Source of the DNA: Enterococcus sp. 9E7_DIV0242
GTDB taxonomy: Bacteria > Bacillota > Bacilli > Lactobacillales > Enterococcaceae
Assembly: GCF_002140975.2 (NCBI RefSeq)
Contig: NZ_CP147247.1
Location: forward strand, 3,039,001-3,103,000
Reading direction: 5' to 3'
DNA length: 64,000 nt
Below, piece after piece: positions 53,246 through 62,995 of the stretch (within the stretch, counting starts at the first letter, position 1; each line of letters opens with the position of its first letter). A model generated the notes under the pieces. That model was not told the DNA's origin, did not search any database, and was given only the letters and a program-made list of their open reading frames with translations. Made by a program: the position numbers and the translations under genes.

Positions 53246-53689
53246 GTTTTTCTAGGTGATTGCCTACTGGATGACGAGGACGAGGTGGCTGAGTATCTAA
53301 GTGTGGTCACAGGGTACAGCTATGAAGAAATCATAAGCGCTGACGAATTATTTATAAAACGTCTAAACGCCAGGCTATTAACCTTGAATTTTAAAGAGCG
53401 CACTCACATAGCCACCCAGTCTTTATTGACAGCTATAGCAGACAAAAAACGAGCAGGGAAAAAGTCGAAGCCATTCAGCATTGAAGAATTACTGGAATTT
53501 CAAGGAATTAATCGAACGGACTTCGCAGCAAGTAAAAAGCTTTATGACCAGCTGACCATTGATGTTGCCGAGGAAAAGCAACTGGAGCAGGAAAAAATAA
53601 AGAAAATAGAAAAAAAGAATACTGTGAAAGCTTCGTTAAAAGAAAGGCTGGCGATCTGGCGTGGATTGGATAAGCGCACTAAACGCTGA
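53222..53689 (+). CDS. Tail assembly chaperone extension (gpGT-like, -1 frame)
   Basis: 155 codons from the first in-frame TTG; the C-terminal half is basic and Lys-rich. It has no ribosome site of its own, and the frame is open upstream through the slippery site, so it is most likely made only as a fusion with the 52836 gene. It recruits the tape measure protein during tail assembly in related phages. Confidence 0.68.
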   Translation: MFINSIVPVFLGDCLLDDEDEVAEYLSVVTGYSYEEIISADELFIKRLNARLLTLNFKERTHIATQSLLTAIADKKRAGKKSKPFSIEELLEFQGINRTDFAASKKLYDQLTIDVAEEKQLEQEKIKKIEKKNTVKASLKERLAIWRGLDKRTKR

Positions 53690-53948
53690 ACGTGATGCAC
53701 TCTATGACAAAGTACATGACAGCTTAGAAGTACAGCTGGAGAATGCCATTACAATATCGCCTGTTGACACTGGAGAATTGAAACGAAGTTGGAAATTAAA
53801 CAGGAATAGCAAGAACTCATGGACCGTCAAGAACACATGTGATCACGCTATTTTCCAAGAGTTCGGCACATACAAACAGGCTGGCCGTGAAATGTGGGGG
53901 TTACGCAGTGGCCGCTGGACTGTTGAAGTGATCGGACGTATAAGGTAG
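53661..53948 (+). CDS. HK97 gp10-like tail/neck protein
   Basis: 95 residues from GTG 53661, with SPVDTGELKRSWKLN and HAIFQEFGTYKQ, the core of HK97 gp10-like proteins. These normally lie among the head-tail connectors, before the tail tube gene; here it is between the chaperone and the tape measure. It overlaps the previous frame by 29 bp. Confidence 0.68.
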   Translation: MDWISALNAERDALYDKVHDSLEVQLENAITISPVDTGELKRSWKLNRNSKNSWTVKNTCDHAIFQEFGTYKQAGREMWGLRSGRWTVEVIGRIR

Positions 53949-53959
53949 GTGATAGATAA

Positions 53960-56900
53960 ATGGCTTCTCAAGGTCAATTAGAATTAGAAATAACTGCCAA
54001 TGGTTCCGAACTGGATGGCATTGAGCGGCAAATGCTGAATATGATGCAAGCTGCTGCCAAAGGTATGAATATAAAAGCGGATGGTTCCGGAGCCATGGGT
54101 GTAATAAACAAGCTTGATGGTGCCTTAACGAGTATGGCCAAAACCGCTGCCAGTATTACCTTTAAGGGCTTGATTGCTACTGGAGCAGCTGCCGTTGGTG
54201 GATTAGTGGCCGGCGTAAAAGCTGCAGGGGACCTGGAGCAATCTGTGGGCGGGGTTGAAAAGATTTTCGGAGACATTGCCAGTCAAGACGTGATGGCCAA
54301 TGCACGGCGATCCTTTGAAACTGCCGGCACAAGCATGAACCAATACTTAGAAACAGCAACAAGTTTTGCCCCTAAACTATTAAAGGATTTAGGCGGAAAT
54401 GCTACAAAGGCAGGGGAGCAAGTAGACAAAGCCATGATTCAGATGGCGGATAACAGCAATACATTTGGTACAGCATTAAGCGATATTGAACACGCATACC
54501 AGGGGTTTTCTAAAGGGAATTTTACAATGTTGGATAACCTAAAACTTGGTTATGGTGGTACACAAGAAGAAATGAAAAAGCTTCTTAAAGATGCCCAGGC
54601 TATTTCAGGTATTGAGTACAATATTGACAATCTATCAGATATCACCGATGCCATTGGAATCATTCAAGACGGATTGAATATAACCGGCACAACAGCCAAG
54701 GAAGCTGCAACAACTCTAAATGGTAGTTTTACGATGATGAGTAAATCATTTCAGAATTTCCTGGCCACTGGTGAGGGAATCGATGACGTGGTGGATAGCA
54801 TGCTGAACTTTGGCGGTATCGCTATGAAAATGGCTGCAGAGTTGGCACCAAAGCTGGCCAAAGGGTTGATGAAGGCCTTTGATACGATTAAGCCTATGAT
54901 TCCAGGTTTACTTGAGGATGCCTTGGGAAGCTTGGCCGGTGTTGCTGATAACATTTTCGGAACGAACTTTTTTAGTTCAATTCCAAAGAATATCGAGAAG
55001 GCTGTGAGAGAAGGAGCTAAAATTTTAGATGGCCTTTTCGGGACAGACTTCAGCAGCAAGTTTGGTGACTTTAAATTGAAGATGCCAGATTTTGATACTT
55101 TAATCAATGGTGCAAAAAAAGTTGGCTTGGCATTTGTGGCCATGTTTGCAGTCGTTAAGGGCTTGAAATTTGCATCGGTAATCAAAGGGATGGGCAACCC
55201 ATTAAAAGGCTTAGGAAGTCAAGCAACGTCAACAGGCAGTGCCATTTCAGGTGCATTCAGAGGGGCGTTCAATATTCAGGCAGCTGCAGGGTTCGCCATA
55301 GTCATTGCAACAGTGACGGTGGCCATTATTGCCCTAGCAGCAGCAAAGGATCTAGTCATTCCATTTCTTGAAGGTCTGGCCGGGGTTATCGTTAAATTAG
55401 CAGGCGTGTTTCCTGTGCTGGCCACAGCATTATCCAATTTGTCGCCTTTGGTGGTAGCTTTTGGTGAAATGTTCGCTATCGTGATTGCTGCCTTAGCAGA
55501 TGCAGCCGCAACATTGATTCCAGTTTTGACTGAGGCATTCACTCAGATCGTGCCGGTCCTGACTGAAGCATTTACGCAGATCACAACCGTAGTCACAGAA
55601 GCGGCAGCCGTATTGATTCCAATAATCACTGAGGCTTTTTCTACAATCGTGCCGATCATTACGGAGGCATTCGCAACCTTAATTCCAATTGTGGCCGATG
55701 CTTTTGCTACAATCATGCCGTATATCACGGAATTTGCTGCAGTTGTTTTGCCTATTTTAACGGATGCTTTCACACAGATTGTTCAAATTGTTGCAGATGC
55801 AATGGTTCAAATTAGTGCCGCTCTAGGTGACAACTTTGTTCAGATCATTCAAATAGTAGCAGATGGAGCTGTTCAATTAGTCGAAGCCTTTCAACCAATC
55901 GGCGATAACATTCAGGCCATTATCGAATCCCTGGCACCTGTGATCGAATCATTGGGAAATAATATCCAGGCAATAGTTGAAGTCATTGCCCCGGTGATCT
56001 CAGAGATCATTGAGTTATTCCAGAATTTATTGGATGAAATTACACCAATTTTAGAGGGGATAGGTGATGTAATCGAGGAAATCGGCGATGCAATTGTGGC
56101 AGTCGTTGACAGCATTTCTGGTGGTATTTCAGGGATTTTGGACAGTATTGCAGGTATCTTTGAATCAATGGGAACTGCAGCGCTGAATGCCGGAAAAGGT
56201 ATTGAAAAAATGGCCGATGGTATTGCAACCCTAGTTGGGTTAAAACTGGGTGATCTAATTGGAACCCTTGCTGCAGTCGGGGATGCTATGGCTGATTTTG
56301 CAGCCCATTCAGATGCTATGGCCGAACTGGGCGGCGGAATGAAAAAGGTTGCTGATTCAATCACGACCATTCAAACAGCAGCCGCAGGGTTAGGCACCAG
56401 CATGCTTGTAGTGATGGCCTCCTTCACAGGAATCGTTGGCATTGTACCTTCAATCACTTCAGCACTCACTGAGCTAAAAACTCAGGTGGAAACAGCAGCG
56501 CCGGCATTCACTACTTTTGCAGAAACGGCCCTGTCTTCAATGGCAACATTGATGGGTATTTCTGTATTTACCAGCGCCGCAGTCTCAGCATTTACCAGCT
56601 TGGGTGAAGGTATTTCAGCAAGTACAATTGCTTTTGCAGCCTTTACTTTAATATTAACAACAGTAAGCACCAACCTAACAAATGTGACTACAGCATTGAC
56701 CACACTCAGAACAGGTTTTACCAGTCTGATCACTTCGTTGGGAAATTTAGTATCAATCCTTTCAAGTACGATAAGTATGTTCAATATTTTGGTTGATTCA
56801 ATGTCAAGTCTGAATAGTTGGCTTATAAATGTTATGAGCAACCTGAGTTCCTTAACTGCTGCGGCTATTGCTTCAATGGCAATGATGGCTGGTATGTCAG

Positions 56901-57826
56901 TATTTACCAATATGGCGGTCCAAGCATTTGCGGAATTGTCACAAGGGCTTTTGGCCAATACTGTTGGATTTACTGTACTAATGGGCATTCTAGCTGCGAC
57001 AACAAGCAGTGTGATCAATTTCAATACAGTATTAAGCACATTAGGCTCAACTATTTCTCATGTCATTTCAATGCTGGGCAGCTTGGTATCTATGTTCTCA
57101 AGCACAATAAGCATTGTCGGATCTTTAGTTAGTGCCTTGTCTAACCTCATTCACTTTATTGGAATAACCAAAAATAGGATTGAGGAATTGGCCAACAGCT
57201 TCAGAAGTGCGATGACTTCCATGCTGGCCATTACAGTTTCAGCAACACAAATGATTATCGCTGCATTCAGGGTGATGGCCACAGCTGTTGTTGCAATTGT
57301 TCGGGATATGATCAGCCAAATTCAAGCCCTGTTGAGCAGCTTGCCAGGTATTATCAGTGCAGCCTTAGCAGCAAGCGTGGGTGTGGTCAATGGCTATCAA
57401 GGTGCATTCAGAAGTGCCGGGGCCAGTTTAGGTGCTGCCATTGCTTCTGGAATTGCTTCAAGTGTCGGCTCGATCATGTCAGTTATCGATCAGATCGCAA
57501 GCCAGGCAAGCTCAAGAATTGCCTCAGCTGTGGCAGGGGCTAAAGCTCAGGCCAACGCCAGCGGGTTAGCTTACGGATCATACACTGATAGCATGCTTGT
57601 CTATGCTGGTATTGATAACAATCTGGCCACTTCACCAGTGAATATCATGAGTGCCAACCAAACAAGCAGCCGAGTTGAAACGTCTAACAATGTCAATGTG
57701 GATGTATCAGGAACATTTGAAACGAGCAGCCAGCCGGTGATCCTTCAATTGGATGGCCAAACGATTGCACAAGCGATTTTCAAACCGCTTATAAAATTGA
57801 TGAATAAAGCGAAAACACGGAGGTAA
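53960..57826 (+). CDS. Tail tape measure protein
   Basis: 1288 residues; sets tail length, which for the family scales with about 0.15 nm per residue. The N-terminal helical part has a hydrophobic segment (about 73-90) and TAPE-type SVGGVEKIFGDIA. Residues 523-643 form eleven successive 11-residue repeats of the type LTEAFTQIVPV. The C-terminal third is Ser/Thr/Ala/Ile-rich with several hydrophobic stretches. GTAGGTGA precedes the ATG. Confidence 0.92.
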   Translation: MASQGQLELEITANGSELDGIERQMLNMMQAAAKGMNIKADGSGAMGVINKLDGALTSMAKTAASITFKGLIATGAAAVGGLVAGVKAAGDLEQSVGGVEKIFGDIASQDVMANARRSFETAGTSMNQYLETATSFAPKLLKDLGGNATKAGEQVDKAMIQMADNSNTFGTALSDIEHAYQGFSKGNFTMLDNLKLGYGGTQEEMKKLLKDAQAISGIEYNIDNLSDITDAIGIIQDGLNITGTTAKEAATTLNGSFTMMSKSFQNFLATGEGIDDVVDSMLNFGGIAMKMAAELAPKLAKGLMKAFDTIKPMIPGLLEDALGSLAGVADNIFGTNFFSSIPKNIEKAVREGAKILDGLFGTDFSSKFGDFKLKMPDFDTLINGAKKVGLAFVAMFAVVKGLKFASVIKGMGNPLKGLGSQATSTGSAISGAFRGAFNIQAAAGFAIVIATVTVAIIALAAAKDLVIPFLEGLAGVIVKLAGVFPVLATALSNLSPLVVAFGEMFAIVIAALADAAATLIPVLTEAFTQIVPVLTEAFTQITTVVTEAAAVLIPIITEAFSTIVPIITEAFATLIPIVADAFATIMPYITEFAAVVLPILTDAFTQIVQIVADAMVQISAALGDNFVQIIQIVADGAVQLVEAFQPIGDNIQAIIESLAPVIESLGNNIQAIVEVIAPVISEIIELFQNLLDEITPILEGIGDVIEEIGDAIVAVVDSISGGISGILDSIAGIFESMGTAALNAGKGIEKMADGIATLVGLKLGDLIGTLAAVGDAMADFAAHSDAMAELGGGMKKVADSITTIQTAAAGLGTSMLVVMASFTGIVGIVPSITSALTELKTQVETAAPAFTTFAETALSSMATLMGISVFTSAAVSAFTSLGEGISASTIAFAAFTLILTTVSTNLTNVTTALTTLRTGFTSLITSLGNLVSILSSTISMFNILVDSMSSLNSWLINVMSNLSSLTAAAIASMAMMAGMSVFTNMAVQAFAELSQGLLANTVGFTVLMGILAATTSSVINFNTVLSTLGSTISHVISMLGSLVSMFSSTISIVGSLVSALSNLIHFIGITKNRIEELANSFRSAMTSMLAITVSATQMIIAAFRVMATAVVAIVRDMISQIQALLSSLPGIISAALAASVGVVNGYQGAFRSAGASLGAAIASGIASSVGSIMSVIDQIASQASSRIASAVAGAKAQANASGLAYGSYTDSMLVYAGIDNNLATSPVNIMSANQTSSRVETSNNVNVDVSGTFETSSQPVILQLDGQTIAQAIFKPLIKLMNKAKTRR

Positions 57827-57832
57827 TGAAAA

Positions 57833-60085
57833 ATGGACTATTCGCAGACACAACCCAAGATCAACCAGCGATACCATGTTCAATATACCGGCTTATCATT
57901 TCTTGAGAATGACATGATCTTTTTGAAACGAGGGGCAGACCTAGCCCCTCAGCGTTATGATCTGGAAAATAAAACAACCGGCATTGTGAAAAATCGTTGG
58001 TTGGTGTCTAAAGATAATTACGGGGAATTTGAAAGCTTTGAGCATTCCTTTAACAAATGGCTGGGTACTTTAAATACAGGCTGGTATGCTCACAGTTCAA
58101 AAGAAACCTACGATATTCACGATGATCTGCGGCGTGTGCTGACCTTCGCAGGAGTTGAAGAACGGTTGAGCCGTCACAACGATGTGAACAGCACAGGGGG
58201 AGCCTACAGCTCGTTAGCTCGTGGCGGTGATGCAGAAAGGGAAATCACCTATAAATACCGCTTAAACATGAATATCCTGATCGAGTACATGGAATACATT
58301 ACTTATAATCTATCGTGGCAAACGGAGAAGATAAGCGATGATGTGGACTGGATCGATGACAATATAAATAAATTGAATGCAGCCAAGTTTCTTCGCTGGC
58401 AGCTCAATCGCTATTTTGAAATCATGAAGCAGGATATCTGGAATAAGTACGCTGGAAATACGACAGATTTTATTACCACTGAATTTGATGACGTTGTTTC
58501 TACAGCGGACAATTACGGGATAATGTTCTTCCTAGAGCATGAAACGTCAGTGGATCGATTAATAAATAATTTTCCGAAGACAACAGCAGCTTATGATTCA
58601 ACCGGCCTTTATGATCAATCGTATTATGACGATGGCCCGGAGAATGCAAACACTACAGGCTTTTATGATACAACGGACTATGACGGTTCAGATTATGACC
58701 TGGGGCCTGGTGTGATCGGTGACAAGGCCAATAAAGAACAGGGCTATGATTCGGCCAAGTATGATCAGAACGGCGATTTCTATGATTACTATAAAAAGAA
58801 GAATCCGGCCGATGTGTTCGATGATTCAAATAGCATGGATCCACTGGGTTCCGTCAATACTTCACTATGGTTTGCTCCGTTTGATATTTCTGAAATTAGT
58901 TTCACCGGCTATTCTGGTGAGGAAGAAATTTCTATCACGGTCAAAATCCCTGAAGGGGTGGCCTATAACAACGAGGCGGAAATTATTCAGCTAGGTACCA
59001 AAGGCAAGAAAAATGGTGCTGAAATGGACCTGGCCAGCCATGTGAATGAGTTCAAAACTTATCAAATTGATGGCCTTGTTCATAACGGGCTGCCGGAGGA
59101 ACACATTGCTACTATTGTGATCCAAAACAATAGCCGCTTTAAAACGAATGCGAATAATAATCAGCTTTCGATTATTGGGACCGATAAATGGTTTGATCCA
59201 GGCAAGGTTGTGAATGGTCAGCCACAGGACACGTCAACACTTGGAAAGAATAATGTGCCCATGCTGGTTGGGTGTAATCTGATGTATCAACACTTGAATG
59301 TGTTCAATGGTGAATCTGGCCGGAATTTCATTACACCGACTATTTTTCATAAGAAGCTGCAGACAAGTGGGATTGGTTCATTGAATCGGGTTAAGTATCG
59401 GGGCCGAGGCTTTAAGATCAAGAACAACGTTAAGACCTCAACGCTGGGAACAATGACGGATCCGCCACCAATCAATCGGGCATTAGAATGGTTTGAAATC
59501 CATGGAGGATATGACAACACCGGACCATATAAAAATGTAATCTTAGGGGGTACACCTGGAGCAACCGGGTATGGGGGTATTCCGATGACTCAAGCCCATA
59601 ACAATAATGTGGGGTATGGTGCAGGCTTTGAAGTGAATAACAATATTCTGACCATTCGGCTGAACTTAGTTGGCTATGCAGTTGATGAAGCTGGTAACTA
59701 TAATCCGGATATGTATTATGTTCATTTTGGTGGCCCGTACGTTTATAAGGTGAAACTGGAATGGCGCTTGAATAATGGGACTTATACAACCTGGCTTGAT
59801 GAAGCAATTTTTTCTCATGATGCTTCACAGGATTGGGACCTGGCTTATCGTGGTACATGGCTGAGAACGGCACAAAATAGCCAGTGGTCAAGGGGTGGCA
59901 TTACAGTGCCAAACGATGCTAACCGTATCAGAATGACGATCTACGGCGAAAATGCCACAATGGTTTCCAGTGCTGAGTATGATGTGACTGGCTACCGGCC
60001 ACCGGAAAAGGTTCCACTTTCCATTGATTTATCTGATTACGATATTACACTGGGCATTGTAGCAAGGGAGATAAGACACCTATGA
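57833..60085 (+). CDS. Large tail/baseplate protein, family not recognised
   Basis: 750 residues, 7 bp behind the tape measure gene, where Dit or Tal genes normally lie. The N-terminal part is mixed; residues about 245-340 are extraordinarily rich in Asp and Tyr with repeated TGxYD..YYDDGP-like units; the C-terminal part looks beta-rich (YGGIPMTQAHNNNVGYGAGF). It probably builds the tail tip. No Dit/Tal signature was recognised. Confidence 0.55.
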   Translation: MDYSQTQPKINQRYHVQYTGLSFLENDMIFLKRGADLAPQRYDLENKTTGIVKNRWLVSKDNYGEFESFEHSFNKWLGTLNTGWYAHSSKETYDIHDDLRRVLTFAGVEERLSRHNDVNSTGGAYSSLARGGDAEREITYKYRLNMNILIEYMEYITYNLSWQTEKISDDVDWIDDNINKLNAAKFLRWQLNRYFEIMKQDIWNKYAGNTTDFITTEFDDVVSTADNYGIMFFLEHETSVDRLINNFPKTTAAYDSTGLYDQSYYDDGPENANTTGFYDTTDYDGSDYDLGPGVIGDKANKEQGYDSAKYDQNGDFYDYYKKKNPADVFDDSNSMDPLGSVNTSLWFAPFDISEISFTGYSGEEEISITVKIPEGVAYNNEAEIIQLGTKGKKNGAEMDLASHVNEFKTYQIDGLVHNGLPEEHIATIVIQNNSRFKTNANNNQLSIIGTDKWFDPGKVVNGQPQDTSTLGKNNVPMLVGCNLMYQHLNVFNGESGRNFITPTIFHKKLQTSGIGSLNRVKYRGRGFKIKNNVKTSTLGTMTDPPPINRALEWFEIHGGYDNTGPYKNVILGGTPGATGYGGIPMTQAHNNNVGYGAGFEVNNNILTIRLNLVGYAVDEAGNYNPDMYYVHFGGPYVYKVKLEWRLNNGTYTTWLDEAIFSHDASQDWDLAYRGTWLRTAQNSQWSRGGITVPNDANRIRMTIYGENATMVSSAEYDVTGYRPPEKVPLSIDLSDYDITLGIVAREIRHL

Positions 60086-61176
60086 TTTTTATGAATAGAT
60101 ACGATAAATTTCAACCGCTATGGGCCATTGATGAAACGGAGCTGGATGTGTTCGATTTATCCATTGATGGCTGGAATAGTGAGATCCACATTGTCAGTCG
60201 TGAAATGATTGGAAAATACAGGTATGTGGCAGTGAATAATCGTTTATATGCCATTACCAGCTACGCTCAAGACGTTACGGGTACAGATATGACAGCCCGT
60301 GACGTGTTGGGAAAGCTGATGGAGGATATCAACCTAAAGCCTGGCACTTACAACCTTATGCAGCTGGTGAAACTTGCCAATGATTCTGTGGAAGTGACCA
60401 CGAACGGCAACAAGCTGCCTTCTATTGAAATTGAAGAAAACGACAACATGACAGCCCGTGATGCCATGGATAGCTTGCTGGCCGGTGCCAACGTTGTTTC
60501 CATCGTGGAAACGATCTTTAATACACACGGCTTTAATGGGGCTATGGATGTGTACTATGCAAAAATTGAACTATTCAGCATTACATGGAACTCTTACGCT
60601 GTGGCAGATAAAGCCATTGCAATGATCGAGTACGGCAATAAGACGGACACCAACCCACAATATGATACTTCAAAGCGAATTGTGCAGGTGATCGGCAGTA
60701 TTGATGCTAAATCAACACTGAAATCGTGGCGCACCAGAATGTCAGCTGCCGACTATGATGCTTTGATTCTTTATATCGATGGTGCCGACAATGCAATAAA
60801 TGATGACCAGGCAAGCACCATTTTAATGAAGGCGATGGAGTTCAAACGGGGACCGTTTCAAACGGCCAGAGGATCGGCGGAAATAATCAACAGCAAGGGA
60901 ATAGATGACGGGCTGCGTTTCAAGCTGGATGATATAAACTTTTCTGATTACAACAGCACACGGACCAGAATTATCAATAATGTTCTAAGTCAGTATAATG
61001 GCTATACCGTTGGCAACTTGGCCGTGCTTCCTGAGCCACGTGCACAGTTCATTATTGGCGTAAATGGGGAAGAGCTTTATGTTCCATACTCTTATACGAT
61101 CAACTGCAAAACCTTTATCATTAACAACGCCGATTTTGTTCTGGCCAACACACTGGAGGAATTTGCCGATGAATAG
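60082..61176 (+). CDS. Tail-tip/baseplate protein, family not recognised
   Basis: 364 residues, overlapping the previous gene by 4 bp. Begins MIFMNRYDKFQPLWAIDETE, a pattern like phage tail proteins of the prophage endopeptidase (Tal) N-terminal type: an early beta region then helices (TARDVLGKLMEDINL, TARDAMDSLLAGAN). Such proteins form the tail-tip hub; that is inference. Confidence 0.55.
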   Translation: MIFMNRYDKFQPLWAIDETELDVFDLSIDGWNSEIHIVSREMIGKYRYVAVNNRLYAITSYAQDVTGTDMTARDVLGKLMEDINLKPGTYNLMQLVKLANDSVEVTTNGNKLPSIEIEENDNMTARDAMDSLLAGANVVSIVETIFNTHGFNGAMDVYYAKIELFSITWNSYAVADKAIAMIEYGNKTDTNPQYDTSKRIVQVIGSIDAKSTLKSWRTRMSAADYDALILYIDGADNAINDDQASTILMKAMEFKRGPFQTARGSAEIINSKGIDDGLRFKLDDINFSDYNSTRTRIINNVLSQYNGYTVGNLAVLPEPRAQFIIGVNGEELYVPYSYTINCKTFIINNADFVLANTLEEFADE

Positions 61177-61462
61177 AACTGAAGCCATTGAAAATGCTAA
61201 ACGGTACTGGATCCAAAAAGGCTTTGACATTTCAAAGGTTCAGATTATCGTGAAGCAATCACGGCCATGGTGTAAGCCTGTTGTGGGCTACCAGAAGGGT
61301 TCCACGGTCGTTGTGTATGAAGACAAGGCAAAAGAGTATCACGTGGCCTTAGATGTGGTTATAGCCCATGAGATTGGCCATTATTTAGGATTTAGACACT
61401 ATGACACTAACCACCCTATCATGAGGGGCAGAGCACAAGAACTTGGAGGAATGACATTATGA
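61169..61462 (+). CDS. Minimal metzincin-type zinc protease
   Basis: 97 residues from ATG 61169. It contains the full extended zinc motif HEIGHYLGFRH (H67, E68, H71, H77) followed by a Met-turn-like HPIMRG (M85), the arrangement of matrixin-like metzincins, in a protein about half the size of a usual catalytic domain. No signal peptide. It overlaps the tail-tip gene by 8 bp, so it may cleave virion or cell-wall proteins as part of the tail. Activity is not proven. Confidence 0.68.
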   Translation: MNRTEAIENAKRYWIQKGFDISKVQIIVKQSRPWCKPVVGYQKGSTVVVYEDKAKEYHVALDVVIAHEIGHYLGFRHYDTNHPIMRGRAQELGGMTL

Positions 61463-61893
61463 AAACAACTATTGAGAAGATCAAAGAATTTGATGGAGCT
61501 TTACGAACAGCCAACGGCAAAAAGGTCGCTATAAATGAATCACACTATAATAGTAAATGGTTCACTGAGGATGACAAAACCATTGTTGTTTACGTTCAAT
61601 TTTTGGAACGAGTAGAGGCCACTGCTGAATTTGCTTTGAATTGGTTATCAGAGAATACAGCAAAAGTTGAAGACATGGCCAAAGCTTATATAAGCGATTC
61701 TGAGGACGTTCCGGCGGAGGTTGAAGAATCTTCCGAAGCAGCGACCGAAACGGCTGAGAGTGCGAAAAATCTGGATAATATGAAGTACAATGAACTGCTA
61801 AAGCTTTCTAAGGAATTGGGCTTGAAATTTGATGCTACACCTAAACAACCCAAGTTATTGAAAGCTGTAAAGGAGGCATTAAAAAATGCCTAA
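61459..61893 (+). CDS. Phage protein with SAP/HeH-like C-terminus
   Basis: 144 residues. The N-terminal half is compact; an acidic Glu/Ala linker (about 93-102) precedes a helix-extended-loop-helix-like end (MKYNELLKLSKELGLKFDA). Overlaps both neighbours by 4 and 8 bp. Unknown function. Confidence 0.5.
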   Translation: MKTTIEKIKEFDGALRTANGKKVAINESHYNSKWFTEDDKTIVVYVQFLERVEATAEFALNWLSENTAKVEDMAKAYISDSEDVPAEVEESSEAATETAESAKNLDNMKYNELLKLSKELGLKFDATPKQPKLLKAVKEALKNA

Positions 61894-62647
61894 CTTTGAA
61901 ACGATGATCAAATGGATGGCCGACCGTGTGGGTAATGTGACATACTCACAGAACCAGCGACTAGGGCCTTACAGCTATGATTGCAGTTCTGCTGTATACT
62001 TTGCTTTAAGAACTGGCGGCTTCCTTGCAGGCAATAAGATGGGCAACACGGATTCATTGTTTAACGACCTGGAAGCTGCGGGCTGGAAACAGGTGCCACT
62101 GGTCAATGGCTATTATGCTGTGAAGCGTGGAGACATTTTCATTTGGGGGATCAGGGGGGCTTCCGGTGGTGACTTTGGCCACACAGGTATTTTTCTGAAT
62201 GAAAAAGATCAAATGATTCATTGCAATTTTGGCTATAATGGAATCACGATCAACGACCATGACACGATCTGGAGTTATAACGGCAAGCCAAACGTAACTG
62301 TGTACAGATACAGTGGCCAAACGTCCGGCAACGGATCCGGATCCAACGAATCAAATACAAACAACGGCGGCAACGTAGTGGAAACACCGAAAGGCGAGTG
62401 GCTTGCAGAATCGGCAACATTCTACCCAAACACTACAATAAACCTTCGTACTGCAGCCAGCACTGGGGCCTCTATCATTGCGAAAATAACGCCTGGCCAG
62501 TCAATAAAGTATGATGCCTATAAGGTTGATTCAAACGGCCATGTGTGGATTAGACAACCGAGAGCAAACGGAACCTATGGCTATTTGGCTACAGGGACAA
62601 CGGCCAATGGTAAGCGCAACGGTACGCCGTGGGGAACATTTAAATAG
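61886..62647 (+). CDS. Endolysin (amidase_5/NlpC-P60-like with SH3b)
   Basis: 253 residues. Catalytic domain (about 1-143) with active Cys in YDCSSAVYFAL, His in GDFGHTGIFL and NFGYNG, the Amidase_5/C51-like fold that cuts peptidoglycan. A Ser/Asn-rich linker and a C-terminal SH3_5 cell-wall-binding domain (about 172-253) follow. No signal peptide, so release depends on the holin, which is coded 10 kb away. Confidence 0.9.
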   Translation: MPNFETMIKWMADRVGNVTYSQNQRLGPYSYDCSSAVYFALRTGGFLAGNKMGNTDSLFNDLEAAGWKQVPLVNGYYAVKRGDIFIWGIRGASGGDFGHTGIFLNEKDQMIHCNFGYNGITINDHDTIWSYNGKPNVTVYRYSGQTSGNGSGSNESNTNNGGNVVETPKGEWLAESATFYPNTTINLRTAASTGASIIAKITPGQSIKYDAYKVDSNGHVWIRQPRANGTYGYLATGTTANGKRNGTPWGTFK

Positions 62648-62648
62648 A

Positions 62649-62690
62649 AAAAGTGACCTGTCTATAATAGGACGGGTCACTTTTGTTTCA
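62649..62690. terminator. Bidirectional terminator after endolysin
   Basis: AAAAGTGACC (62649) pairs with GGGTCACTTTT (62674-62684), flanked by A and T runs. Ends the late operon and the convergent leftward operon. Confidence 0.85.
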
Positions 62691-62877
62691 AGGCTTTTAT
62701 GGCTTCTTTTGTCACTAAATACTCTCTACCAATTTTACGAACAGAACCGGGCGGAAAACGATCTGGATATTTTGCGTATAGCTGTCTTATATAGCTTTTT
62801 TCTTTTCCCAGTATTTCCGCCGCTTCTGCCGCTGAATAAATTTCTAATTTATCCAGATCAATTTTATCGGTTGCCAC
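62677..62877 (-). CDS. Helix-turn-helix protein (HTH_17/excisionase-like)
   Basis: 66 residues from GTG 62877, behind AGGAGG. SAAEAAEILGKEKSYIRQLY followed by IGREYLVTKEAI is the winged-helix pattern of MerR-like excisionase-type proteins. It may be the recombination directionality factor or a regulator of the leftward operon; its site near attR would fit either. Last gene of that operon. Confidence 0.68.
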   Translation of the reverse strand: MATDKIDLDKLEIYSAAEAAEILGKEKSYIRQLYAKYPDRFPPGSVRKIGREYLVTKEAIKALKQK

Positions 62878-62888
62878 ACTTTGACCTC

Positions 62889-62981
62889 CTACAATAATTT
62901 TTCTACTATGAAGAGTATAACAGTAACTACTACCAGCACGATAGTAGCAACCGTTAATTTTTCGCCAGTTGATTGCTTCAT
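62889..62981 (-). CDS. 30-residue membrane protein
   Basis: MKQSTGEK followed by a single hydrophobic helix (about 9-25) and EKLL. AGGAGG at good spacing precedes the ATG at 62981, and it lies between two genes of the leftward operon, both of which support translation. Function unknown. Confidence 0.55.
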   Translation of the reverse strand: MKQSTGEKLTVATIVLVVVTVILFIVEKLL

Positions 62982-62995
62982 AATTAATGACCTCC

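Noticed and set aside
54751..57039. Long reading frames on the minus strand (for example 54751-55197, 55912-56370, 56482-57039)
   Set aside because: They lie antisense to the tape measure gene, have no ribosome sites, and arise from its repetitive, stop-poor codon pattern.
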